Below, one piece after another: positions 1-6,185 of a stretch of 6,185 bases of DNA (position 1 is its first letter; each line of letters opens with the position of its first letter). Position numbers and translations under genes: made by a program. The DNA lies in contig JAHDYN010000123.1 of the NCBI GenBank assembly GCA_023383735.1, forward strand, positions 1 to 6,185, in the 5' to 3' direction. The stretch is from Gammaproteobacteria bacterium. GTDB lineage: Bacteria; Pseudomonadota; Gammaproteobacteria; Steroidobacterales; GCA-2729495. A model generated the notes under the pieces. It ran no database searches and was not told where the DNA came from. It saw only the letters and a program-made list of their open reading frames with translations.

Positions 1-275
1 CCGGGCGCCATTTCGCCGTAGGCAGGGGCACCCTCCGGCAGGTAGCCGAGCAGGCGCTTGGCTTCGAGCGGCCGCGTGTCGATGCGAAAGCCGCCGATTT
101 CCGCGTAACCGGCGCTGGCTGGCACAAAGCCAGCGAGCATGCGCATGGTGGTGGTCTTGCCGGCGCCGTTTGGCCCCAGAAAGCCCAGCACCTCGCCGGG
201 GCTCACGCTGAAGGAAATGTCGTCAACCGCCCTGAGCGGCCCGTAATTCTTGCTGAGACCTTCTGCCCGAATCAT
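1..275 (-). CDS. ABC transporter ATP-binding subunit, ABC-2 exporter type (N-terminal part, cut by window edge)
   Basis: The visible 91 residues are the start of a cytoplasmic ATPase that would power an ABC exporter together with a separate membrane permease. They begin MIRAEGLSKNYG, the usual beta-strand and A-loop region (Tyr11). A perfect Walker A, GPNGAGKT, lies at residues 34-41. The stretch GYLPEGAPAYGEM at 77-89 is the Q-loop region, with Glu81 where many ABC ATPases have Gln. As I recall, GYLPE is common in the ABC-2 / GldA-like (gliding-type) ATPase group, so this is not by itself a defect. Walker B, the signature motif and the permease would lie beyond position 1. The ATG start overlaps the TGA of the transporter gene upstream (ATGA, 272-275), and an AGGA at 287-284 is spaced 8 nt from it. 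It is the third visible gene of the operon. Substrate unknown. The ATPase call is very secure; the subtype is moderately so. Confidence 0.93.
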   Translation of the reverse strand, partial: MIRAEGLSKNYGPLRAVDDISFSVSPGEVLGFLGPNGAGKTTTMRMLAGFVPASAGYAEIGGFRIDTRPLEAKRLLGYLPEGAPAYGEMAP

Positions 276-1549
276 CGCTCCGATCCTGATCGCTTGACCG
301 CCGGGATCATCAGTACGTTCAGGACCGCAATGATAGCGACCACGGTGACAACTGAAAACGACAGGAAATAGTCGCCGCTGGTGGTGCGGATCTGTCCGGC
401 TAGCAGCGTACCGGCCGCGCCCCCCATCGTGTCGATGAAGATGATCATGCCGAGGATCCGGCCCAGCGCCAGTTGCCCGAAGCTCTCGACGGCGACCAGC
501 TGGATCAGCGTGAAGCTGCCGCCGAAGCCGAGGCCGAACACGATCGCAAAGAGTGTCAGCCGCGTCGGGTCATGGGTCAGGCCCGGTACGCCGCCCTCGA
601 GGCTGAACAGCTGCAGGCAGCCGATCAGCAGCACGGTGCTGGCCACCAGCATCATGTTGCGTTTCGTGTAGCGGTCGCTGATCGCACCGAACAGGAATTT
701 TCCGGCCACGCTGCAGGCGAGCAGCGTCGAGTAGAGGCGGGTGGCGTTCAGCGGTGCGAAACCGGCGTCCTGTTCCAGGTAGATCGTGAACTGGCTGGTG
801 ATGGCCTGGATCGAGAACCAGATGCTGGCCGAGCCGATGGCCAGGCACCAGAGCGTGCGCGAGCGCAGCGCCTCGGCGAAGGGCACGCCCTCGCGCAGTT
901 GCGTGTCATCGATCGGGCCTGCAGGTGCGGCGGCGCCATCCGGGAACTGGCCGACGACGCGCGGCGATTCGCGCAGCACCAGGAAGCCCGGCAGCACGGC
1001 GAACAGCCAGAAGGCCGCGGCCAGCACCCCGAATCCCGTCCGCCAGCCCAGCGCCGGATCATTGACCAGCGGTGCGATGGAGACCGGCAGTATTGCGCCC
1101 GCCAGGCTGGAACCGGCCACCAGCAGGCCCACCACCGTGCCGCGCCGGCTGATGAACCAGTTCGACAGCAGCACGACGTTCGGCATCAGGCCGGAAAACA
1201 CCAGGCCGACCGCGATGGCCGCATGCAGCACGTAGAGCTGCTGCAGGCTCTGCGCAAAGGGATAGGCGCTGAAGGTGAGCGCCAGCACGATCAGCCCGGT
1301 GCGGATCACGCGCACCACGCCCAGCCGGTCGATCAGTGCACCGACGAAGGGCGCGATGAAACCGGCGAGCGCAAAGCTGATGGCGGTCGTGCGGCTGACC
1401 TCGGCCGGTGTCGCGCCGAAGGTTTCCATGAAGCGCGGAAACAGGTTCTGCGGCACATACAGCGACAGGCCGTTGGTGAAGAAGAAAACGACCAGGCAGC
1501 AGCCGGCGATGTACCAGCCGTAGAAGCGCGGCGGCTGTTCAGGCCTCAA
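272..1549 (-). CDS. Major facilitator superfamily transporter (oxalate/formate antiporter or monocarboxylate-like)
   Basis: This 425-residue inner-membrane protein has the length and layout of a 12-helix MFS carrier. Hydrophobic segments lie near residues 11-33, 52-74, 80-98, 103-125, 137-160, 171-193, 232-255, 270-290, 297-316, 330-352, 361-385 and 393-416. A longer polar loop at about 194-226 separates the two six-helix halves. The MFS loop 2-3 motif is present as GALIDRLGVVR (70-80), and its counterpart in the second half is GAISDRYTKR (288-297). The N-terminal RFYGWYIAG resembles the opening of oxalate/formate antiporter and monocarboxylate-type carriers, which suggests a small organic anion substrate; the actual substrate cannot be read from the sequence. 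The start is a TTG (1549-1547) overlapping the TGA of the M16 peptidase as TTGA, without a clear Shine-Dalgarno. The next Met (42) would remove helix 1, so TTG is preferred. It is co-transcribed with the peptidase and the ABC ATPase. Confidence 0.92.
   Translation of the reverse strand: MRPEQPPRFYGWYIAGCCLVVFFFTNGLSLYVPQNLFPRFMETFGATPAEVSRTTAISFALAGFIAPFVGALIDRLGVVRVIRTGLIVLALTFSAYPFAQSLQQLYVLHAAIAVGLVFSGLMPNVVLLSNWFISRRGTVVGLLVAGSSLAGAILPVSIAPLVNDPALGWRTGFGVLAAAFWLFAVLPGFLVLRESPRVVGQFPDGAAAPAGPIDDTQLREGVPFAEALRSRTLWCLAIGSASIWFSIQAITSQFTIYLEQDAGFAPLNATRLYSTLLACSVAGKFLFGAISDRYTKRNMMLVASTVLLIGCLQLFSLEGGVPGLTHDPTRLTLFAIVFGLGFGGSFTLIQLVAVESFGQLALGRILGMIIFIDTMGGAAGTLLAGQIRTTSGDYFLSFSVVTVVAIIAVLNVLMIPAVKRSGSER
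284..287 (-). promoter_or_regulatory. Ribosome binding site for the ABC ATPase gene
   Basis: AGGA on the minus strand lies 8 nt before the ATG at 275-273, inside the last codons of the transporter gene. A closer GGAG (281-278) is only 2 nt from the ATG and so is less likely to be the active site. The AGGA supports the ATG at 275 as the true start despite the overlap with the upstream stop codon. Confidence 0.5.
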
Positions 1550-4275
1550 AGCAGTTCGCCATCGGTGTCGACGAGCTGTATCGAATCAAAGCCCAGCGCC
1601 TTGAGTCCGGGTTCGATCAGCTTGCGGTCACCGACCACGACGAAGACCATGTTCCCGGGCTGCAGGTAATCGCGGGCGGCCTGGTTGACCTGTGCTGGCG
1701 TGAGGCTGCGTACCGCGTCCGCATAGCTGGTCCAGTAGGTGTCCGGCAGGCCGAATTCCACCAGCTTGCTGATCGAGCCGAGCACCGCGGAACCGGTTTC
1801 CCACTGGCCCGGCAGCGACAGGGTATTGCTGCGCTTGACCAGTGCCACCTCCTCGGCAGTTGCCGGCCGGCTGGTGGCGAGTTCGGTGATCTCCTTGCGG
1901 ATTTCGCCGAGCGACTCGGCCGTCTTGTCCGACTGCACGGCGGCGTAGGCGAGCAGGGGCCGCTGGCCGCGCGCGTCATAGGCGATGCTGTAGGCGCCGT
2001 AGGACCAGTGCTTGTCTTCGCGCAGGTTCATGTTGAGCCGCGCCGTGAACTGTCCGCCGAGCACATCGTTCATCGCTTCGATGGCGATATCGTCGGGGGT
2101 GGCACGCGGCGGGATCAGCTGTCCGGCGAAGATCACCGACTGCTCGGCGCCGGGCTTGTCCACCAGGTAGAGCACGCGGCCCGGTTTCAGGCTGACCTCG
2201 CTGATGCGCTTTGCCGGAATCTCTCCCGGCTGCCAGTTGCGGAACAGCTGCTCCAGTTTCGGCTTCAGCGTGGCCACCGAGACCGGACCGACGGCGATCA
2301 GCGTCGCGTGGTTGGGCCGGAACCAGGTTTCGTGGAAGCGGGCCAGGTCCTCCCGCCGCAGCGCCTTGAGGGTGGCCTCGGTGCCGGTGCCGGTCAGCGG
2401 CTGCGCGTAGGCGTGGCCGGTGCCGAACAGCAGCTTCGGCAGCACGCGCAGCGCCATCGAGGTCGGCTGCGTCTTTTCCTGGCTGAGTGCCGCGAGGTAG
2501 GTCTTGCGGACCCGCTCGAGTTCCTTGTCGGGAAACACCGGATTGAGAACGACGTCGGCAAAGATATCCAGCGAGGGGTCGAGCTTGTCGGCGAGCGCCG
2601 ACAGGTTGACCGAGGAGGTATCGAGGCCCGAGCCGGTGCCCAGGTTCGCGCCGAGCAGGGCCAGCTGCTCGCTGATCTGCAGGGTATCGCGGGTCCTGGT
2701 GCCTTCATCGAGCATGGCCATGGCGAGATTCGCGGTGCCGGGCCGGGCAAACTGGTCCGCCGCAAAGCCCGCGTCCAGTACCAGCTTGATGCCGACCACC
2801 GGCACTTCCGGGCGCTCGACGACGATCAGCTGGAGCCCGTTGCTGAGCGTTGCCCGCTCGAAGGCCGGGAAGCTGACGGGTGTTTCGCCCACCGGCATCG
2901 GCATGCTGCTGCGGTCGGCGCCTACAGCGGCCGCCTTCAGCTGTTCTGCCGGCGTGACTTCGAGGATGAAGGGCGATTTCGTGACCCACTTGCGCGTCAC
3001 GGCGCCGAGATCCGCCGCGGTGGCCGCCTGGCCATCCGCGAGCGCCTCTTTCCAGGCATCGGGCCGGCCACCGTAGACCATGCTCTCGGCCAGTACACCG
3101 GATTTCCCGGAGAAGCCGCCGACTTTCTCGATACCGCGCAGGAATCCGGCGCGCTGCTGGGTCTTGACCCGCTCGAGTTCCCTCGCGGTCGGGCCTTCGC
3201 GACGGAAACGCTCGAGTTCTTCTTCGATCGCGCTTTCGATCTTCGCCAGGCTGACACCGGGCTGTGCCGAGGCCTGCAGGTAGGTGATGCCGGCGATCTC
3301 AAGTGCCAGCGGGCCGAATTCCACATCGGAGGCGAGCTGATCCTTGTAGACCAGGCGCTGATAGAGCCGCGAGTTCTTGTCGCCCGCCAGCACTGCCGCG
3401 GCCAGTTCCATCTGGTGGGCATCGCGGGTGCCCCAGCGCGGGCCGGTCCAGGCCATGTAGAGCCGTGCCTGCGCGACGCGGTCCTGCATCTGCTGACGGC
3501 GCGGCGTGGCGTGTGCAGGGATCCACTCTTCCAGACGTGTGGCCGCAGGTCCCGGCGGGATATCGCCGAAATACTTCTCGGCCTTGGCAAAAGCCTCTTC
3601 GCTGGCGACATCGCCGGCAATCACGAGCACCGCGTTGTTCGGGCCGTACCAGGTCTCGAACCAGTGGCGCACGTCGTCGAGACTGGCGGCATTGAGGTCG
3701 TCCATCGAGCCGATCGCTTCCCAGGAGTAGGGGTGATCGGGCGGAAACAGCTGCTTGAGGATCAGTTCGAAGACCTTGCCATAGGGCTGGTTGTCGCCCT
3801 GGCGCTTTTCGTTCTGCACCACGCCGCGCTGCTCGTCGAGCTTGGCCTGCGTGATCGAGCCCTTGAAGTGGCCCATGCGGTCGGATTCCAGCCACAGTGC
3901 GGTATCGAGCGCGTTCTTCGGCACGGTCTGGAAGTAGTTGGTGCGATCGAAGAAAGTCGTGCCATTGAGGTCGGTGGTGCCGAGTTCCTGCAGTGTGTTG
4001 AGGTATTCGCCCTCGAGGTTTTCCGAGCCCTGGAACATCAGGTGCTCGAAGAGGTGCGCAAAACCGGTCCGGCCCGGCGCCTCGTTCTTGGAGCCGACGT
4101 GGTACCAGATGTTCACCGCAACGATCGGGGCCTTGTGGTCCTCATGAACCACCACCGTCAGGCCGTTGCCCAGTTGCCGGACACTGAAGGGGATGTCCAC
4201 CGGCGTGACCGGTGCTGACCAGGCCAGCAGGGGACAGAGCAGCGCGGCGGCGAGAGATGTGCGGATGAGGTGCAT
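1546..4275 (-). CDS. Secreted M16 family zinc metallopeptidase (pitrilysin/insulinase type, duplicated)
   Basis: This 909-residue peptidase is probably periplasmic. Residues 1-20 form a signal peptide (MHLIR, then a hydrophobic core to about 19) with a likely signal peptidase I cut after AWS-20. The N-terminal half holds the inverted zinc motif HLFEH at 74-78: His74 and His78 bind zinc and Glu77 is the catalytic base. The third ligand is most likely Glu156 in VVQNEKRQG. A non-catalytic M16 domain follows at about 170-440. The second half (about 465-880) repeats the fold but has no HxxEH: the equivalent stretch is GTANLAMAML, 513-522. It keeps the Arg/Tyr substrate-binding pattern, LREDKHWSYG, with Arg752 and Tyr759. 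Both halves on one chain close as a clam shell around peptides in this family. The substrate is unknown, most likely small unstructured peptides. It is the first gene of an operon with the MFS and ABC genes. ATG 4275 is chosen because it gives a clean signal peptide; only a weak GGGA (4288-4285) precedes it. Confidence 0.95.
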   Translation of the reverse strand: MHLIRTSLAAALLCPLLAWSAPVTPVDIPFSVRQLGNGLTVVVHEDHKAPIVAVNIWYHVGSKNEAPGRTGFAHLFEHLMFQGSENLEGEYLNTLQELGTTDLNGTTFFDRTNYFQTVPKNALDTALWLESDRMGHFKGSITQAKLDEQRGVVQNEKRQGDNQPYGKVFELILKQLFPPDHPYSWEAIGSMDDLNAASLDDVRHWFETWYGPNNAVLVIAGDVASEEAFAKAEKYFGDIPPGPAATRLEEWIPAHATPRRQQMQDRVAQARLYMAWTGPRWGTRDAHQMELAAAVLAGDKNSRLYQRLVYKDQLASDVEFGPLALEIAGITYLQASAQPGVSLAKIESAIEEELERFRREGPTARELERVKTQQRAGFLRGIEKVGGFSGKSGVLAESMVYGGRPDAWKEALADGQAATAADLGAVTRKWVTKSPFILEVTPAEQLKAAAVGADRSSMPMPVGETPVSFPAFERATLSNGLQLIVVERPEVPVVGIKLVLDAGFAADQFARPGTANLAMAMLDEGTRTRDTLQISEQLALLGANLGTGSGLDTSSVNLSALADKLDPSLDIFADVVLNPVFPDKELERVRKTYLAALSQEKTQPTSMALRVLPKLLFGTGHAYAQPLTGTGTEATLKALRREDLARFHETWFRPNHATLIAVGPVSVATLKPKLEQLFRNWQPGEIPAKRISEVSLKPGRVLYLVDKPGAEQSVIFAGQLIPPRATPDDIAIEAMNDVLGGQFTARLNMNLREDKHWSYGAYSIAYDARGQRPLLAYAAVQSDKTAESLGEIRKEITELATSRPATAEEVALVKRSNTLSLPGQWETGSAVLGSISKLVEFGLPDTYWTSYADAVRSLTPAQVNQAARDYLQPGNMVFVVVGDRKLIEPGLKALGFDSIQLVDTDGELL

Positions 4276-4302
4276 GAGTTGGGGTCCCGGGTGAAGGGGC
4301 CG

Positions 4303-4330
4303 ATTCTAACCGCGACGAATCGACAGCGAA
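4303..4330 (-). promoter_or_regulatory. Putative promoter of the M16-MFS-ABC operon
   Basis: On the minus strand TAGAAT (4308-4303) matches five of six bases of the sigma-70 -10 consensus. A weak TTCGCT (4330-4325, three of six to TTGACA) lies 16 bp upstream of it. Transcription would begin near 4296, giving a leader of about 20 nt before the ATG at 4275. This is the best promoter-like pair I found in the 72-bp divergent gap (4276-4347). For the plus strand I found only a poor GAAAAT (4328-4333), so the aminopeptidase promoter is unassigned. No operator-like palindrome of useful length stands out, only the short CCCGGG at 4286-4291. The assignment is by eye. Confidence 0.35.
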
Positions 4331-4353
4331 AATGCCAGAATGCAGGAATGCAG
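4330..4353 (+). repeat. Three imperfect 8-bp units spanning the aminopeptidase start, with three ATGs
   Basis: Three adjacent 8-bp units, AAATGCCA (4330-4337), GAATGCAG (4338-4345) and GAATGCAG (4346-4353), share the core AATGC; the last two are identical. Each unit contains an ATG, at 4332, 4340 and 4348. Because the period is 8, the three ATGs fall in three different frames, and only 4348 is in frame with the aminopeptidase. ATG 4332 runs to a stop at about 4443 and ATG 4340 to 4630, neither with a recognisable product. Confidence 0.6.
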
Positions 4354-5313
4354 CGACAGACTCCGCAGCGCAGCCTGTATCCGGCCCTCGAGCCCTGGGA
4401 CTCGGGTTTTCTCCGCGTCTCGGACCTGCACGAGATCTATTATGAACAGTGCGGCAATCCGCAGGGCAAGCCGGCGGTATTCCTGCACGGCGGACCCGGT
4501 GGTGGCGGCGACACGACGCCACGCCGGTTCTTCGATCCGGCCCGCTACCGGATCATCCTGCTCGATCAGCGGGGTTGCGGGCGCAGTCGCCCGCATGCAG
4601 AACTTCGCGAGAACACCACCTGGGATCTGATCGCTGATATCGAAGCCTTGCGTGAGCGACTGGGTATTGAGCGCTGGCTGGTCTTCGGTGGTTCCTGGGG
4701 CAGCACGCTGGCACTCTTCTATGCAGAGAAGCATCCGGAGCGGGTCAGTGAACTCGTGCTGCGCGGGATCTTCCTGCTGCGGGACAAGGAAATCGCCTGG
4801 TTCTACCAGCATGGTGCCAGCGAGATCTTTCCGGATGCCTGGGAGCGGTACCTGAATTTCATTCCCCCGGCAGATCGCGGCGACCTGCTGCATGCCTACC
4901 ATCGCCGCCTGACCGGCCCTGACCCGGCGCTGGCGCTTGAAGCGGCAAAGATCTGGTCGGTCTGGGAAGGCAGCACCAGTCATCTGCTGGATGCCGGTTC
5001 GACGGTTGAGCGCTTTGGTGCCGACCGGTTCGCACTGGCCTTCGCACGCATTGAGGCACACTATTTCGTCAACCAGGCGTTTGCAGAGCACCCCGACCAG
5101 ATCCTGCGCGACATCGGCCGGATCCGGCATATCCCGGCCGTCATCGTCCAGGGTCGCTACGATGTCGTCTGCCCGATGACCAGCGCCTGGGATCTGCACA
5201 AGGCATGGCCCGAAGCCCGGCTGCAGATCGTGCCGGATGCCGGGCACTCGGCCTTCGAGCCGGGTATCGTGCATGAACTGATCACGGCAACCGACCGCTT
5301 TTGTGGCAACTGA
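4348..5313 (+). CDS. pip: Proline iminopeptidase / prolyl aminopeptidase (S33 family)
   Basis: This 321-residue cytoplasmic alpha/beta-hydrolase removes N-terminal proline from peptides. The oxyanion-hole loop HGGPGGG begins at residue 47 and the family motif DQRGCGRSRPH is at 73-83. The nucleophile is Ser116 in GGSWGS. The triad is completed by Asp272 (GRYD) and His300 (AGHS). Glu207 (VWEG) and Glu236 (RIEAHYF) match the acidic residues that bind the substrate amino group in the Serratia enzyme (Glu204 and Glu232, recalled from the literature). Length and motif order fit the bacterial family throughout, with no frameshift. ATG 4348 is chosen because homologues begin a few residues before the LYP...DSG stretch. 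The frame is open back to an ATG at 4270, but that start would overlap the divergent peptidase gene. The only purine-rich site, AGGA at 4344-4347, touches the ATG, so translation initiation is unclear. It is probably co-transcribed with the amidohydrolase 37 bp downstream. Confidence 0.96.
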   Translation: MQRQTPQRSLYPALEPWDSGFLRVSDLHEIYYEQCGNPQGKPAVFLHGGPGGGGDTTPRRFFDPARYRIILLDQRGCGRSRPHAELRENTTWDLIADIEALRERLGIERWLVFGGSWGSTLALFYAEKHPERVSELVLRGIFLLRDKEIAWFYQHGASEIFPDAWERYLNFIPPADRGDLLHAYHRRLTGPDPALALEAAKIWSVWEGSTSHLLDAGSTVERFGADRFALAFARIEAHYFVNQAFAEHPDQILRDIGRIRHIPAVIVQGRYDVVCPMTSAWDLHKAWPEARLQIVPDAGHSAFEPGIVHELITATDRFCGN

Positions 5314-5317
5314 AGGC

Positions 5318-5348
5318 CAGGCGACTGCATATTCAGGCGACTACATAT
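5318..5348 (+). repeat. Tandem duplication of a 15-bp unit (16-bp period) between pip and the amidohydrolase
   Basis: CAGGCGACTGCATAT (5318-5332) is followed after one T by CAGGCGACTACATAT (5334-5348): 14 of 15 bases are identical. The pair fills nearly all of the 37-bp gap (5314-5350). The second copy supplies AGGCGA (5335-5340), 10 nt before the ATG at 5351, the only Shine-Dalgarno-like sequence there. The first copy has the same element 16 nt further upstream, with no ATG at the matching place. There is no terminator hairpin in the gap, which favours co-transcription of the two genes. Confidence 0.75.
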
Positions 5349-5350
5349 AT

Positions 5351-6185
5351 ATGAATGACCAGACCCTGCTGATCACCAATGCGCTCATCTGCAACGAAGG
5401 CCGGGTGGTTCCTGGCGATGTGCTGGTTCGCCGCGGCCGCATCGAGAAGGTGGCACGCGAGATACCGGCGGGCCGCGTCGACCGGATCATCGATGCGGGC
5501 GGCAGGTACCTGCTGCCGGGCTTCATCGATGACCAGGTGCATTTCCGCGAACCCGGCCTCACCCACAAGGCCGATATCCGCACGGAGTCGGCCGCGGCAG
5601 TGGCCGGCGGCATCACCAGTTACATGGACATGCCGAACACCATCCCGAATGTCACCAGCCGCCCGGTGCTGATGGACAAGTACCGCCTGGCCCGGGGCAG
5701 GTCGCATGCCAACTACTCCTTCTATTTCGGTGCGGCAAACGACAACCTCGAAGATATTCGCGCCCTGCAGCCCGGCGACTGCTGTGCCGTGAAGATGTTC
5801 ATGGGTTCCTCGACCGGCAACATGCTGGTCGACAATCCCGAGACCCTGGAGCGCATCTTCGCCGATTGTCCGACGCTGATCGCGACCCACTGCGAAGACA
5901 CGCCGATGATCAAGGCCAACGAGGAGCTGTTCCGCCAGCAGTATGGCGAGGATGTGCCGTTTGCGATGCATCCGCAGATCCGTTCGCCGGAATCCGCGTA
6001 CAAGTCGTCCGAGCTGGCCGTGAGTCTCGCCAGGCGTCATGACGCACGGCTGCATGTACTGCACCTGTCGACGGCACGCGAGCTGGAGCTGTTCGCGCCG
6101 GGCGCACTGAACGGCAAGCGGATCACGGCCGAAGTCTGCGTGCACATGCTGCATTTCGACGACAGTGCCTATGCCGAACGCGGCG
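5351..6185 (+). CDS. pyrC: Dihydroorotase-like cyclic amidohydrolase (N-terminal 278 residues, cut by window edge)
   Basis: No stop occurs before the window end, so the C-terminus is missing. The family hydrolyses cyclic amides; dihydroorotase interconverts carbamoyl aspartate and dihydroorotate in pyrimidine synthesis, in the cytoplasm. Residues 1-55 form the small beta domain and the metal-binding barrel begins at PGFIDDQVHFREPG (56-69). His64 would bind metal and Arg66 and Asn96 (MPNT) the substrate carboxylate. Lys148 (VKMFMGSSTG) is the likely carboxylated bridging lysine. His180 (THCED) and His238 (VLHLS) are the other metal ligands; the catalytic Asp lies past the edge. The first His of the usual HxH is Gln62. 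As I recall this DDQVHFREPG form is shared by a dihydroorotase subgroup common in Bacteroidetes and some proteobacteria. ATG 5351 is chosen for its AGGCGA; an in-frame GTG at 5303, overlapping the end of pip, is possible. Hydantoinase or allantoinase activity is less likely, and the symbol is tentative because many genomes carry paralogues. Confidence 0.88.
   Translation, partial: MNDQTLLITNALICNEGRVVPGDVLVRRGRIEKVAREIPAGRVDRIIDAGGRYLLPGFIDDQVHFREPGLTHKADIRTESAAAVAGGITSYMDMPNTIPNVTSRPVLMDKYRLARGRSHANYSFYFGAANDNLEDIRALQPGDCCAVKMFMGSSTGNMLVDNPETLERIFADCPTLIATHCEDTPMIKANEELFRQQYGEDVPFAMHPQIRSPESAYKSSELAVSLARRHDARLHVLHLSTARELELFAPGALNGKRITAEVCVHMLHFDDSAYAERG

Noticed and set aside
473..1669. A 398-codon open frame antisense to the MFS gene
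   Set aside because: It has the same codon-aligned antisense phase, a low-complexity Arg/Gln/Ala/His-rich product and no motif; the sense strand encodes a clear 12-helix carrier.
2510..3181. A 15-bp exact repeat (ACCCGCTCGAGTTCC at 2510-2524 and 3167-3181) inside the M16 gene
   Set aside because: Both copies encode the ELERV segment at equivalent places in the two homologous halves (residues 366-370 and 586-590 approximately). It reflects the old M16 domain duplication, not a mobile or regulatory repeat.
2008..4218. A 736-codon open frame on the plus strand, antisense to the M16 peptidase
   Set aside because: Its codons are exact reverse complements of the peptidase codons. Stops would need TTA, CTA or TCA in the sense gene, which are rare in high-GC genomes. 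The translation is rich in Arg, Gly and Ala, with no recognisable domain, while the sense strand has a clear family match.
4270..4347. Upstream ATG at 4270 as the pip start, adding 26 residues
   Set aside because: It would overlap the start of the divergent M16 gene and leave no promoter space. The extra residues do not resemble pip N-termini, whose similarity begins after 4348.
4306..5274. A 322-codon open frame antisense to pip
   Set aside because: It is codon-aligned with pip, shows no family features and would overlap a gene with an intact catalytic triad.
5303..5350. GTG at 5303 as the start of the amidohydrolase, giving a 16-residue extension and overlap with pip
   Set aside because: The frame is open, but no ribosome-binding sequence precedes it, and the normal first beta strand of the family begins right after the ATG at 5351. 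Kept only as an alternative.
5314..5350. Possible transcription terminator between pip and the amidohydrolase
   Set aside because: There is no GC-rich inverted repeat and no T-run; the space is filled by a direct repeat.
5333..6154. A 273-codon open frame antisense to the amidohydrolase
   Set aside because: It is codon-aligned with a well-supported amidohydrolase on the plus strand; its His/Arg/Gln-rich product has no recognisable domain.

Overview
This is a gene-dense, high-GC bacterial window (low-to-mid 60s % GC by eye, not counted). It holds five protein-coding genes, two of them cut by the window edges. I see no RNA genes, mobile elements, CRISPR arrays or terminators. Synonymous sites lean to G/C, the M16 peptidase has a signal peptide, and the prolyl aminopeptidase resembles the Xanthomonas/Serratia type. 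A gammaproteobacterial chromosome, perhaps near the Xanthomonadales/Chromatiales/Nevskiales, is the best guess, but the sequence does not fix the taxon.

Left arm (minus strand, 4275 down to 1). A two-part M16 (pitrilysin/insulinase-like) zinc peptidase with a signal peptide is followed by a 12-helix major facilitator transporter of the oxalate/formate or monocarboxylate type. After it comes the N-terminal third of an ABC-2-type exporter ATPase that runs off the left edge. Both junctions are 4-base stop/start overlaps (TTGA at 1546-1549 and ATGA at 272-275), so the three genes very probably form one translationally coupled operon. A TAGAAT -10-like box lies just upstream of the peptidase.

Centre (4276-4347). 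A 72-bp divergent intergenic region separates the minus-strand operon from a plus-strand pair. It carries three imperfect 8-bp units that place three ATGs in three different frames; only the last (4348) opens the aminopeptidase.

Right arm (plus strand, 4348 to 6185). A complete alpha/beta-hydrolase prolyl aminopeptidase (pip) with its full catalytic triad is followed after 37 bp by the 5' part of a dihydroorotase-like amidohydrolase running off the right edge. The 37-bp gap contains a 16-bp-period tandem duplication. The amidohydrolase has Gln in place of the first His of the usual HxH metal motif, which I recall as typical of one dihydroorotase subgroup.

Taken together this looks like ordinary housekeeping and accessory metabolism: a periplasmic peptidase with linked transport genes, a cytoplasmic proline-releasing peptidase and a pyrimidine-type cyclic amidohydrolase. 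I did not find a convincing undescribed system. The most interesting details are the repeats at the two plus-strand gene starts and the coupled peptidase-MFS-ABC arrangement.
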